From Actinobacteria bacterium UBA4426 (GTDB lineage: Bacteria > Actinomycetota > Actinomycetes > S36-B12): a DNA stretch of 64,000 nt. The stretch lies in assembly GCA_002390705.1 (NCBI GenBank), contig DGQA01000010.1:8954-72953 (forward strand), read 5' to 3'. The position numbers and the translations under genes were made by a program. This document shows, one piece after another, positions 7,865-17,021 of the stretch; positions within the stretch are counted from its first letter, which is position 1, and each line of letters starts with the position of its first letter. Under the pieces are notes generated by a model, which worked only from the letters and a program-made list of their open reading frames with translations, was not told the origin of the DNA and did not search any database.

Positions 7865-9829
7865 ATGAGTGATGCGAACGAAACACTGTCCAATTTGGCG
7901 CACGAGAACCGCACATTCGCGCCCAGCGCCGAATTCGCTGCTCAGGCAAATGCTAAAGCCGATCTCTATGACCAAGCCGAGGCTGACCGTTTAGGTTTTT
8001 GGGCTACCCAAGCACGCGGGTTGGATTGGGAAACTGACTTCGCTGAAGTTCTGGACTGGTCCAACCCCCCATTCGCCAAATGGTTTGTCGGCGGCACACT
8101 CAATGTCGCCTATAACTGCGTAGATCGCCACGTTCATTCGGGTCACGGCGATCAAGTTGCGATCCGTTTTGAGGGAGAACCCGGCGACCAGCGCAATGTC
8201 ACGTATCGCGAACTCCTGGGTGAAGTGAGCAAAGCAGCCAACGCCCTCACCGCGCTTGGAATCACGGCGGGTGATCGCGTTGTGATTTATATGCCCATGA
8301 TTGTTGAGGCTGTCGTCGCTATGTTGGCCTGCGCTCGCATCGGTGCACCACATTCTGTGGTCTTTGCCGGGTTCAGTGCCGAAGCATTACGCAGTCGAAT
8401 TGACGATGCCTCCGCCAAGTTAGTAATCACCGCCGATGGACAAAATCGCCGCGGAAATGTGATGTCGCTCAAGCCCGCGGTCGATGAAGCAGTGGCTTCT
8501 TGTCCATCGGTAAATAGTGTTTTGGTTGTTAAGCGCTGCGGCAACGACGTCACTTGGGGTGAAAAAGATGTGTGGTGGCACGAATTCGTCGAGAGTCAAT
8601 CACCCGAACACACCCCACAGGCATTCGACTCCGAGCATCCATTATTTATTTTGTACACGTCAGGAACAACCGGAAAACCAAAGGGTATCTTGCACACGAC
8701 TGGGGGATACCTCACCCAAGTCACCTACACACATCGCAATGTTTTTGATCTCAAGCCTGAAACTGATGTGTTTTGGTGCACCGCAGACATCGGTTGGGTA
8801 ACCGGACACTCCTACATTGTGTACGGTCCACTTGCTAACCGCGCTACCCAAGTGATCTACGAAGGGACGCCAGACGCACCAGCCAAGGATCGCTGGTGGG
8901 ATATTGTCGAGCGCCACGGGGTCACCATTCTGTATACCGCTCCCACCGCCATTCGCACTTTCATGAAGTGGGGTGACGAATTTCCTGAATCGCATGACTT
9001 GTCTTCACTACGCCTACTGGGATCAGTCGGTGAACCGATTAACCCTGAGGCCTGGATCTGGTACCGCAGAGTGATCGGCGGAGACCGTTGTCCGATTATT
9101 GATACTTGGTGGCAGACCGAAACTGGCGCAATGATGATTTCGCCTCTCCCCGGCGTGACAGCGACCAAGCCAGGCTCAGCTATGCGCGCTCTCCCAGGAA
9201 TTGGTGTGGCAATTGTTGACGATGCAGGATCTCCCCTCGGTAATGGCTCCGGGGGTTTCCTCGTCCTCACCGAACCATGGCCGGCCATGCTGCGTGGGAT
9301 TTGGGGAGATAATCAACGGTTTATTGATACCTACTGGTCAAAGTGGCCGCAGTACTATTTTGCGGGCGACGGTGCAAAATTCGATGATGACGGGGCGATC
9401 TGGCTACTTGGCCGCGTCGACGACGTCATGAACGTGTCCGGGCACCGAATTTCCACCACAGAGGTTGAATCCGCTCTCGTCTCTCACCCTAGTGTCGCTG
9501 AAGCTGCAGTGGTTGGCGCTGCTGACGAAACAACCGGACAAGCCATTGTTGCGTTTGTAATCCTGCGCGGAGGTCTGGAAGGTGCTGACGGAACCAGTTT
9601 GGTTGCCACACTTCGCAATCACGTCGCTACCGAGATCGGTCCGATCGCAAAACCACGACAGGTCATGATCGTCCCGGAGCTTCCCAAGACTCGGTCGGGC
9701 AAGATCCTTCGCCGTCTGCTGCAAGATATCGCCGAGCATCGCAGTATCGGCGATTCGACCACCCTCGCCGACCCGGCAGTGATGAATCTGATTTCGGCAG
9801 GCCTCGAGTCTTCAAGCACAGACGACTAA
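7865..9829 (+). CDS. acsA: Acetyl-CoA synthetase
   Basis: The enzyme of 654 residues converts acetate, ATP and CoA to acetyl-CoA, AMP and pyrophosphate in the cytoplasm. The adenylate-forming core motif YTSGTTGKPKG lies near residue 266, DTWWQTETG follows, and the C-terminal PKTRSGKILRR carries the catalytic lysine that acetyltransferases silence in this family. The length is normal. The ATG at 7865 follows AAGGAG by nine bases; the upstream frame from 7700 overlaps the neighbouring gene and is not credible. It lies where Rv3667 (acs) lies in M. tuberculosis. It stands alone, with nhaA 45 bases downstream under its own promoter. Confidence 0.96.
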   Translation: MSDANETLSNLAHENRTFAPSAEFAAQANAKADLYDQAEADRLGFWATQARGLDWETDFAEVLDWSNPPFAKWFVGGTLNVAYNCVDRHVHSGHGDQVAIRFEGEPGDQRNVTYRELLGEVSKAANALTALGITAGDRVVIYMPMIVEAVVAMLACARIGAPHSVVFAGFSAEALRSRIDDASAKLVITADGQNRRGNVMSLKPAVDEAVASCPSVNSVLVVKRCGNDVTWGEKDVWWHEFVESQSPEHTPQAFDSEHPLFILYTSGTTGKPKGILHTTGGYLTQVTYTHRNVFDLKPETDVFWCTADIGWVTGHSYIVYGPLANRATQVIYEGTPDAPAKDRWWDIVERHGVTILYTAPTAIRTFMKWGDEFPESHDLSSLRLLGSVGEPINPEAWIWYRRVIGGDRCPIIDTWWQTETGAMMISPLPGVTATKPGSAMRALPGIGVAIVDDAGSPLGNGSGGFLVLTEPWPAMLRGIWGDNQRFIDTYWSKWPQYYFAGDGAKFDDDGAIWLLGRVDDVMNVSGHRISTTEVESALVSHPSVAEAAVVGAADETTGQAIVAFVILRGGLEGADGTSLVATLRNHVATEIGPIAKPRQVMIVPELPKTRSGKILRRLLQDIAEHRSIGDSTTLADPAVMNLISAGLESSSTDD

Positions 9830-9862
9830 GTACTCGAGATATCGCAATGAGCGATTAATTAG

Positions 9863-9868
9863 TAGACT
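9863..9868 (+). promoter_or_regulatory. Leaderless -10 element of nhaA
   Basis: TAGACT is followed by six bases and then ATG 9875. I see no clear -35. Confidence 0.55.
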
Positions 9869-9874
9869 ACGGAC

Positions 9875-11176
9875 ATGGCCACTCACGATATTTTGTCGCG
9901 CCCAAGTCTCGGCGAACGCGGGTGGCTAGTAAGTCAATTACGTGACGAAACCATCGGTGGTGCCGTCTTACTTTTTGCAGCCATCTGTGCATTGATCTGG
10001 GCGAACTCTCCTTGGGGAGACAGCTACTTTGATCTAGTTCACTACAAAATTGGACCTGCTGAACTTGGTTTAAATCTCTCACTTGGGGTTTGGGCCGCCG
10101 ATGCACTCCTGGCAATTTTCTTTTTCGTCGTTGGTCTAGAACTTAAGCATGAACTCGTGCTCGGCTCCCTATCAAAACCTGCCCAAGCAATAGTTCCTGC
10201 CGCAGCTGCCTTGGGTGGCATGCTCGTCCCCGCCCTTTTTTACGTCGTCGTTAACACCACCCTGGCTGAAGGATCGTTGCAAGGCTGGGGAATTCCAATG
10301 GCGACGGACATTGCCTTTGCACTAGCGGTACTCGCAATATTTGGGCGAAAACTTCCCGTTGCACTTCGCGCCTTTCTTCTCACACTTGCTGTTGTTGATG
10401 ACCTTGGTGCGATCAGTGTTATCGCGATTTTCTACTCCGATAAGTTTGCAATTTTATGGTTCGCTGGATTCCTAGCCACAATGCTGGCTTATTGGCTTCT
10501 GCAGAAAAATCGCATTTCTTCACCTATTCTTTTCATCCCGCTCGTGCTGATCGGCTGGTATTTCTGTTACAAGAGTGGCGTTCACGCGACTGTGGCCGGC
10601 GTCGCATTCGGATTCCTCACTCGCGTTCGCACCGACCCGGGTGAGACGGAAGCACCCGCTGACAAATTAATTCATACAATCCATCCGATCAGTGCTGGAT
10701 TAGCCGTTCCCATTTTTGCCCTGTTTGCTGCTGGTGTTGACTTACGAGCCACCGGATTGATGGAACCCCTTCAATCACCCATCGCGATTGGGATTTTGGT
10801 CGGGCTCGTATTAGGGAAACCCATCGGAATTGTGGGCATGGCGTGGTTCATGGCCAGATTCACCCGGGCAAGTTTGAGCCCAGGCATTGCCTGGCGCGAT
10901 GTGATGGCGGTAGGCGTGGTAGCGGGCGTAGGCTTCACGGTCGCTCTACTCATTAGCGAGCTAGGATACCCGGATAACGTGCTCTACTTGGAAAGTGCCA
11001 AAATCGCTGTTCTAGCGGCTTCCGTTATTGCCGCGCTCCTCGCCGCGGTCCTCCTCCTTTCACGTAGTCGACATTATGCACGTATGGCGCAAATCGAAGA
11101 GGCTGAACTGAGTCGCGAAGCCACCCCCAATGTGTATCAGCAGGGGGACGCCGATTCCAGCCCTGAACCGCGATAA
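9875..11176 (+). CDS. nhaA: Na+/H+ antiporter NhaA
   Basis: This 433-residue membrane protein exchanges sodium or lithium for protons. Many hydrophobic helices are visible, and the ion-binding aspartate pair occurs in TLAVVDDLGAI. The GRKLPVALRAFL and ATDIAFALAVLA blocks are typical for the family. A charged C-terminal tail of about 40 residues follows the last helix. The ATG at 9875 has no Shine-Dalgarno but has a -10 six bases away. An NhaA at this place is not part of the mycobacterial order, so it is lineage-specific. It fits a cell that must hold sodium and pH balance. Confidence 0.95.
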   Translation: MATHDILSRPSLGERGWLVSQLRDETIGGAVLLFAAICALIWANSPWGDSYFDLVHYKIGPAELGLNLSLGVWAADALLAIFFFVVGLELKHELVLGSLSKPAQAIVPAAAALGGMLVPALFYVVVNTTLAEGSLQGWGIPMATDIAFALAVLAIFGRKLPVALRAFLLTLAVVDDLGAISVIAIFYSDKFAILWFAGFLATMLAYWLLQKNRISSPILFIPLVLIGWYFCYKSGVHATVAGVAFGFLTRVRTDPGETEAPADKLIHTIHPISAGLAVPIFALFAAGVDLRATGLMEPLQSPIAIGILVGLVLGKPIGIVGMAWFMARFTRASLSPGIAWRDVMAVGVVAGVGFTVALLISELGYPDNVLYLESAKIAVLAASVIAALLAAVLLLSRSRHYARMAQIEEAELSREATPNVYQQGDADSSPEPR

Positions 11177-11200
11177 CCTTCTCGGCAGGAGGGAATTTCA

Positions 11201-11584
11201 ATGCAGCCACAACAGAGCTTGAAGCAATTGGTCACACAGACAATCAGTGATGGCACCCGCCTGCTTCGGGCGCAAGTAAACCTGACCACAACTGAACTCA
11301 GCGAGACCACAAAAACAATCGGGAAGATTTCACTACTTGGCCTGATTGCCGTGTCTCTGATCGGTATGGGTGGAATTTTTGTCCTCATCTCAATTGCCTA
11401 TGCCTTGGTTGCATTGGGTCTCCCCACCTGGGCCGGCTTCCTGATCGTGGCGGCAGCTCTTTTCCTCGTTACCGGAATCCTGGGTGTTCTCATTAAGAGC
11501 AAAGGTAAAGGGGTTAAGGGCCCAACTTTGGCCGGCGCCCAGTGGAAAAAGACTTCTGAATCACTCACCGCTCTCGGCGAATAA
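11201..11584 (+). CDS. Putative holin-X type membrane protein (PF07332 family)
   Basis: The protein of 127 residues has an amphipathic N-terminal helix and two adjacent membrane helices (LLGLIAVSLIGMGGIFVLI and AGFLIVAAALFLVTGILGVL). This is the layout of the actinobacterial Holin-X family, which is chromosomal and despite its name not tied to phage. M. tuberculosis Rv3669 occupies the same slot. AGGAGGG lies before the ATG. It is followed by the alpha/beta hydrolase after 13 bases, so the two are likely co-transcribed. Its function is not known. Confidence 0.75.
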   Translation: MQPQQSLKQLVTQTISDGTRLLRAQVNLTTTELSETTKTIGKISLLGLIAVSLIGMGGIFVLISIAYALVALGLPTWAGFLIVAAALFLVTGILGVLIKSKGKGVKGPTLAGAQWKKTSESLTALGE

Positions 11585-11597
11585 CTCACAGACTTAA

Positions 11598-12518
11598 GTG
11601 ATCACCCCTGATGCGGCGATTACCGCGACCGGACCTTGGACCCACCGAAATATTTCAGCCAATGGCGCCCGCTTTCACATTGTTGAAATGGGTTCCGGTC
11701 CCACCGTTCTTCTCCTGCACGGCTTCCCTAGTTTCTGGTGGACCTGGCGTGAATTGATCGCGCCCCTGGCCCACGCCGGCTACCGGGTCATTGCCATGGA
11801 CCTACGAGGTTACGGCGGATCCGACCACCCTCCGCAGGGCTACGACCCGACCACATTGGCTCGCGACTGCGTCAGCGTCATTCGATCACTAGGTGAGGCC
11901 CAAGCAACTGTCGTTGGACATGGACTCGGCTCGGTCGTTGCTTGGACCATGGCCGCGCACACCCCAGACGCGGTCACCGCGGTTGTCAGCGTCGCAGGTG
12001 CACATCCTCGCGTTTTACGGCATTCACTTCTTCGCAACAATGCCCAACGTTCTGGTTTGTCCTATCTCGCTCGACTTCAATTGCCATTTATTCCTGAGCG
12101 CTACTACACCAAGAATGATGCTAACAATGTCGGCGAATTCTTTGAAAAGTACTCTTACGATCCCTCATGGCTGGACCCGGACGTAAGAGCTAGTTTTCAA
12201 GCGGCCTACCAAAACTGGCCAACAGCACATACAGCAATTGAGTTTCACCGCTGGGCGATTCGATCCCTATACCGCACCGACGGTAGAAGGTTTCAAGATT
12301 CAATTGACACGCCCGTCAGTAATCCGGTACTTGATATTTTTGGCGAGCACGATCCCATGGTCTTCAGTGATCTAATTGACAACGAGTCAATGGTGAGTGG
12401 GCCCTACACTCGAGAAATAATGCCCACCGGCCACTTCCCCCATGAGGAAAACCCACGTGCATTTGCCGAATTGTTGCTCCCGTGGCTGAGTCAACATGCA
12501 CGCTCATTGGCACACTAG
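11598..12518 (+). CDS. Alpha/beta hydrolase, epoxide-hydrolase-like, without a nucleophile (Rv3670-like)
   Basis: This 306-residue protein has the alpha/beta hydrolase fold: the oxyanion segment LHGFPSFWWTW, the RGYGGSD loop, an acid loop in DIFGEHDP, and the late histidine in PTGHFPHEE. At the nucleophile elbow, where epoxide hydrolases have GHDxG, this protein reads GHGLGS, with glycine in place of aspartate, serine or cysteine. Ordinary triad chemistry is therefore doubtful. By position it is the EphE (Rv3670) equivalent. It begins with GTG. It could be a non-catalytic binding protein or use another residue; this is inference. Confidence 0.78.
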   Translation: MITPDAAITATGPWTHRNISANGARFHIVEMGSGPTVLLLHGFPSFWWTWRELIAPLAHAGYRVIAMDLRGYGGSDHPPQGYDPTTLARDCVSVIRSLGEAQATVVGHGLGSVVAWTMAAHTPDAVTAVVSVAGAHPRVLRHSLLRNNAQRSGLSYLARLQLPFIPERYYTKNDANNVGEFFEKYSYDPSWLDPDVRASFQAAYQNWPTAHTAIEFHRWAIRSLYRTDGRRFQDSIDTPVSNPVLDIFGEHDPMVFSDLIDNESMVSGPYTREIMPTGHFPHEENPRAFAELLLPWLSQHARSLAH

Positions 12519-12523
12519 TCGAC

Positions 12524-12907
12524 ATGGGGGCGCGCGACCGACTCGGCAGGCCGCTTCGCGGGGAAGCCATATCTGCTCATTCATTTCCGCAAGTGCCCGA
12601 GCGCACCTCACTCTCCGGGGAGCAAGCGTGGAGCGAAATCTCGGACTATCTCGCTCAAGGGTTGCCATTCCACGTGCATGAGGTCGCCGAGCAGCGTTGG
12701 CGGTGCGCGCCACCGAATGAGAAGGATTTCTGGCGGGCATGCGCTCAAATGGGTGCTGCCCTCACCCACGACGCCCGCGGTAATCCAGTAGGCGCCCAAC
12801 GCTTGTCCTCGCGGGCCCAAGAAACTTTGGATGCAGCACTTTCACCCGAGCCGCACATTGATCCTGTTGCGCTAAAATCCTTCTTTTCCGCAATAATCGA
12901 GTCGTGA
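12524..12907 (+). CDS. Unknown protein in the photolyase operon
   Basis: I do not recognise this protein of 127 residues. It begins six bases after the hydrolase stop (ATG 12524; GTG 12482 is an alternative that overlaps the hydrolase) and its stop overlaps the GTG of the photolyase gene in a GTGA, so it belongs to the same transcript. It is soluble with no signal peptide or membrane helix. A segment rich in charged and aromatic residues (FHVHEVAEQRWRCAPPNE) precedes a helical C-terminal half. The coupling suggests a partner of the photolyase or hydrolase, but nothing in the sequence tells which. Confidence 0.6.
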   Translation: MGARDRLGRPLRGEAISAHSFPQVPERTSLSGEQAWSEISDYLAQGLPFHVHEVAEQRWRCAPPNEKDFWRACAQMGAALTHDARGNPVGAQRLSSRAQETLDAALSPEPHIDPVALKSFFSAIIES

Positions 12908-14430
12908 GCAACCCCCAGTTTTCGGAGCGAATAATCTTTGTGACCTTCGATCAACTCTCCCGGTCCCACGGCGCTTTGGCAACAGCGGTGCCTGGACAAG
13001 ATCAGATTGTTTTTATTGAAAGCCACGACATGCTCACGGCTCGAACTTGGCATGCGCAAAGATTGTTTTTTCTTCTCTCCTGCTGCGAGCATCTCAAGAG
13101 TGAACTTGATGCGGGCGGCTTTCAGGTCACAACTATTCACGCTTCCAGTATGAGATCTGGTCTTGAAAAACTACGCGCTCAGCACCCTGATCTCCCGATT
13201 GTGAGCACTTCCCCAAGCTCACGATCCCTGCGTCAAGTTTTGAACTCCCTCGGGGTCGAACTGCTACCAAACAATAATTTTCTGACAACTCCAGAGCAGT
13301 TCACTTCCTGGGCCAGCGGCTACAAGTCGTTAACCATGGAGTACTTCTACCGGTGGCAACGTAAAAGGCTGAATATTTTGATGGACCATGATCAGCCAGT
13401 TGGTGGGCAATGGAACCTCGACCACGATAATCGTCTTCCTCCTCCACGCCCCAAAAAGGGGCAACCTCCCCACTTGTGGCCAGAGCCACTCCGATTTGAA
13501 TCTGATCAGATTGATGATCAGGTACGCGACCGTCTGAGTGAATTCCACACGTGGGGCGAACCCCCTAACGGCACGTGGGCAACAACTCGCACAGGCGCAC
13601 TCGCTCAACTAGCCCACTTCACCGAGAATTCCCTCACTAATTTTGGACCGTTCGAGGATGCAATGCCTACGGATACGTGGACGGTAAACCATTCACTTTT
13701 GAGTCCCTATCTCAATGTGGGACTCCTTCATCCAGGTGAAGTAGTCCAAGCCGCAATCGATAAATATGAACAGGGCGGTATCCCGCTTTCTTCGATCGAA
13801 GGTTTCGTACGTCAGGTCATTGGGTGGCGCGAGTACATAAATGGAATTTACTGGCATTTCCCGGACTCCTACCGGGAAGAGAACGCTCTGGATACACACG
13901 GAAAGCTTTTACCACTTTTCATGGATCCACAAGCCACGCAAATGAACTGCATGAGTTCTGTAATCGCAGACGTCCAAGAGAGAGCCTGGGTCCATCACAT
14001 CCCGCGACTTATGTTGCTGAGCAATCTTGCGCAACTCGTCGGCATGAAACCACAGGAGCTTCTTGACTGGATGCGTACCCATTTTATTGACGCGGCCGAC
14101 TGGGTAATGGTGCCAAATGTGATCGGCATGGGGATGCATGCGGACGGTGGCGCCATGATGACTAAGCCATACATCGCTGGGGGCGCATATATTTCCCGAA
14201 TGAGCAACTATTGTGGCGGTTGCGCATTTGATCCGAAGAAACGTACCGGGGAAGATGCCTGTCCATTCACCACTTTGTATTGGGACTATTTGGACCGCAA
14301 TCGTGACTACTTCGCTGGCAATCACCGAATGTCGCGACCCGTCGCGGCCGCCGCGCAACGCGAAGATCTCGAGCAAATTCGTGATCGCGCATCACAAGTA
14401 CTCTTAGGGCTGTACGACGGTAAAATCTAG
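12904..14430 (+). CDS. Iron-sulfur photolyase/cryptochrome of the PhrB (6-4) type
   Basis: This is a deoxyribodipyrimidine-photolyase-related protein of 508 residues. The N-terminal domain (IIFVTFDQLSRSHGAL) is the alpha/beta domain; the C-terminal FAD domain holds VRQVIGWREYINGIYW and the MGMHADGGAMMTKPY block. Cysteines in SNYCGGCAFDP, the later EDACPF and one earlier cysteine fit the 4Fe-4S site of the FeS-BCP/PhrB class, whose Agrobacterium member repairs (6-4) photoproducts with light. The GTG start overlaps the upstream stop. A light-exposed habitat is consistent with this, but not proven. Confidence 0.88.
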   Translation: MSNPQFSERIIFVTFDQLSRSHGALATAVPGQDQIVFIESHDMLTARTWHAQRLFFLLSCCEHLKSELDAGGFQVTTIHASSMRSGLEKLRAQHPDLPIVSTSPSSRSLRQVLNSLGVELLPNNNFLTTPEQFTSWASGYKSLTMEYFYRWQRKRLNILMDHDQPVGGQWNLDHDNRLPPPRPKKGQPPHLWPEPLRFESDQIDDQVRDRLSEFHTWGEPPNGTWATTRTGALAQLAHFTENSLTNFGPFEDAMPTDTWTVNHSLLSPYLNVGLLHPGEVVQAAIDKYEQGGIPLSSIEGFVRQVIGWREYINGIYWHFPDSYREENALDTHGKLLPLFMDPQATQMNCMSSVIADVQERAWVHHIPRLMLLSNLAQLVGMKPQELLDWMRTHFIDAADWVMVPNVIGMGMHADGGAMMTKPYIAGGAYISRMSNYCGGCAFDPKKRTGEDACPFTTLYWDYLDRNRDYFAGNHRMSRPVAAAAQREDLEQIRDRASQVLLGLYDGKI

Positions 14431-14626
14431 TTAAGTGAGTGCTTGATCACGGCTAAATACAGGGTCATCCGAGTTAAGAGTTACTGACACTGGCTTCGAA
14501 AGGTGGGCTGGTGAGGGGACGAGAAGGAACTCATTCTTACGGGGCGCACGCATAAGCCCTCTTGATTCCTGTCAAGTCTTAGTCAATGTCTAGACTTTCC
14601 TGTCCCAAATCACTAATCTTCATGGA

Positions 14627-15535
14627 ATGCGCAGGGGCAACAAGTGGCTCACAATCATGATTGCAGCATGTCTGGGTTTGGGATGCGCTTCAGGTGTTGC
14701 CCGGGCAGCGGACACAATTCACGGCACACTAAAGCAGCGAATAGAGCTCGGCTTATCGGGGGTGAGCCCCCATGCAGACCTTCAGAGCAATGGCACAACT
14801 CGACTGTATTTCCCAAGCCTCTCAGTTAACGGAACGGCGATCGCACAATGCACTGTGAAAGGAGCGTGCGAGATGGTTGGCTCACTCCAAGGGATCAGCG
14901 ATCTCACGGACGTTGTCACAGCCAATGGCACCCGACAGGCCTACTACATCGTGATGAACCCGAACAGTAAGCGTAAGGAAATCTATACAGCCCCAATGAC
15001 AGCCGACGGGCTTGCTCTGGGCGAAGGCATTCCTCTAGGTATCAATGACGGCGGTGCAATGGCTTGGGGAGTACCCGATGCGGTGGTTACTCCTGACGGA
15101 CGGGTGCGCATTTATTGGGTAGAACCCGATCCACAGGGGCGAAGAGCCAGCGAAGTGATTGTCAGCGCAACATCGACAGACAAATCGGGGACCTCGTTCG
15201 TGCGCGATAGAGGCTTTCGGACCACTCGAGGCATCGTCGACTTCGAAGTATTGAGCGCAAAAAAAGGAGCCTGGCTTGCGATCACATCTACAACCCCTGA
15301 AGATCCAAAAAAACCGCAGCGCCTTTTACTGGCGTCTTCTAAGAATGGACTCAATTGGAAAATCAATCGCAAATCACTGACTCCATCATCAATGAGTTAC
15401 TTAGATCCCACGGGCATTCGCATTGGGCCAAGGAAGTACCGCATTTACTACTCTAAGGCACCCAACGTGCTGGGCGATCGCGCCTATGCTCTTGAGCAAG
15501 GAGTTCTCACGATCAAGAAAAAGAAGCGAAGGTAA
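14627..15535 (+). CDS. Secreted propeller-like protein, unknown function
   Basis: The 302-residue protein has a signal peptide with a possible lipobox (CLGLGC at about residue 20), or alternatively cleavage after VARA. The rest shows repeating blade-like units with aromatic strands: TRLYFPSLSVNG, GRVRIYWVEPD, RLLLASSKNGLNW and YRIYYSKAPN. This is the look of sialidase or GH43-like beta-propellers. No catalytic set can be named. It ends in a lysine- and arginine-rich tail. A TAATCT lies seven bases before the ATG. A dead gene of similar style is present at 32.9-33.3 kb. I do not know its ligand. Confidence 0.6.
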   Translation: MRRGNKWLTIMIAACLGLGCASGVARAADTIHGTLKQRIELGLSGVSPHADLQSNGTTRLYFPSLSVNGTAIAQCTVKGACEMVGSLQGISDLTDVVTANGTRQAYYIVMNPNSKRKEIYTAPMTADGLALGEGIPLGINDGGAMAWGVPDAVVTPDGRVRIYWVEPDPQGRRASEVIVSATSTDKSGTSFVRDRGFRTTRGIVDFEVLSAKKGAWLAITSTTPEDPKKPQRLLLASSKNGLNWKINRKSLTPSSMSYLDPTGIRIGPRKYRIYYSKAPNVLGDRAYALEQGVLTIKKKKRR

Positions 15536-15810
15536 TTTCCTAGTAACACAAACAATTCTTCCCTCCACTGAATTGTTGATTCGGGCACGGGGTTTCAAAG
15601 CGCTAATGCAATGGCAACCCCTGCGAATCTAGATTGTGTCGTCGGTATGGGGTCAACAGCGCAGCAGACGAAATAAAACTCCCATGGACAGTAGCCGCTC
15701 ATAAATTTCCGGCCTATCGGTTGAGTTGCAATGATCGGGTAATGGTGCACGGTCGTAGTTGGGTGACCTTATCGGTCCTGTTGTGAATAATTTTCGCTCA
15801 CTTCTCGCGG

Positions 15811-16920
15811 CTAATACTCGCCATATTCGCAACCGCCGTAAGTCCCAGCGAATTCTCCTACCAACGTTTCATGAGGCCCACTACGCGAAAATATCCGGAC
15901 CGTTCCACGAGCGTTCCCACCATTCCAGAGTTGGCGGTGGTTGCGCTCGCCGCTTGGATTCTCGTAGTTCATAAACAGCATCTCTTCCTTGGGGCAAGAA
16001 AAATGAATCTCAATTCGGGCTGTGCGAGTCCACGCTTCGATGTCCCACGTGACAAAGTCACCCTCAGTCTTGCATTCGAAACTCTGGCCCGGGCGGGTCC
16101 AAAACTTAGAAAAGTTGAAATCAAAAAGTTTTCCTTCAAGGAAGAAACCAATGATGAGCTTGCGCCGCAATCGGCGCCCGAACACGATCGGAGTACCTCC
16201 GCCCACATCTAGACAGGTCAAAGACAATGGGTCTGCACTGCCCACCCGGGTGAAGTGTGCGCAGTTCAACCATATCCACGGGTTGGTGAAGTCCGCGCCC
16301 CAGTTCTTATCCTGATAGCCGGCACTGCTGCTCGGCTCAACCACGTACCGCTCACCATCAAGGGTTATGTCGCCGGTGTACTCGGTTTTGATTCCCTGCA
16401 CGTGCCAAAACATCTGAAATGCCCGTGACCAGCGAAACGGCCAACTTGCCGCGAATCCCAAGTCGTAAGTAAGAACTTTCTTGGCGGTGAGATCCCATTC
16501 GATGTCACCTGCGTCTGACATCCATTCCGGATGGGATTGAACATCTTTGTCGCTGGCAACCGCTCGGCCAGAAAGGGCGGTCTCGGTAGCAATCGAGTCA
16601 CCGATTCGTACATCAAGTCGCTCAGAGTTGAAAGCCGAGTCATTGATTCCATAGTAATTGTGGATTTGACGTGGACTGGTCCCCCAGGTGCCCGCGTTCA
16701 ACATTGCGTAAGACGGACCTCTCCCACTGGATCTGTTGGCTGGCGTCTGACCAAAGACCGGCTCGTCACCGCCCAACGACGGGTTTGTAACGAAGTATTC
16801 AAAGAAGAAGCCGCGTCGTTCGCCCGTGATCTCATGATGGGCCGTAAGCGAATGCCACCACCAGTCATAGCCGTGTGCGGCGAGGCGTCCGGAAAGCATG
16901 TAGCCATTGCGACTCTTCAC
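15811..16920 (-). CDS. Tocopherol-cyclase-like (lipocalin-type) protein
   Basis: The protein of 369 residues resembles the tocopherol cyclase family (PF14249). Marks are YDWWWHSLTAHHE near the N terminus and GYQDKNWGADF, then NPWIWLNCAHF, which correspond to the EKNWG and WIWLQ blocks of that family. The C-terminal third is rich in beta strands. Plant and cyanobacterial members close the chromanol ring, but many bacterial members occur where no tocopherol is made, and their substrate is unknown. GTG 16920 is chosen because TACTGT lies six bases upstream; the ATG at 16992 has no such support. It stands alone between a secreted protein gene and marP. Confidence 0.7.
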   Translation of the reverse strand: MKSRNGYMLSGRLAAHGYDWWWHSLTAHHEITGERRGFFFEYFVTNPSLGGDEPVFGQTPANRSSGRGPSYAMLNAGTWGTSPRQIHNYYGINDSAFNSERLDVRIGDSIATETALSGRAVASDKDVQSHPEWMSDAGDIEWDLTAKKVLTYDLGFAASWPFRWSRAFQMFWHVQGIKTEYTGDITLDGERYVVEPSSSAGYQDKNWGADFTNPWIWLNCAHFTRVGSADPLSLTCLDVGGGTPIVFGRRLRRKLIIGFFLEGKLFDFNFSKFWTRPGQSFECKTEGDFVTWDIEAWTRTARIEIHFSCPKEEMLFMNYENPSGERNHRQLWNGGNARGTVRIFSRSGPHETLVGEFAGTYGGCEYGEY

Positions 16921-16926
16921 CACGCC

Positions 16927-16932
16927 ACAGTA
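16927..16932 (-). promoter_or_regulatory. Leaderless -10 element of the tocopherol-cyclase-like gene
   Basis: On the minus strand TACTGT is followed by six bases and GTG 16920. It also decides between two neighbouring GTG codons. Confidence 0.4.
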
Positions 16933-17021
16933 CAACCATCTAGCGCCGGATCCAATCGGATCTAGTCGGCCCGCCGCACAGACTCCCCACACATCTAACT
17001 ACGTATGCTTCCAGCCGACAA

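Noticed and set aside
15551..15577. Inverted repeat AACAATTC/GAATTGTT after the secreted protein gene
   Set aside because: Eight AT-rich pairs with an 11-base loop and no T tract are too weak to call a terminator.
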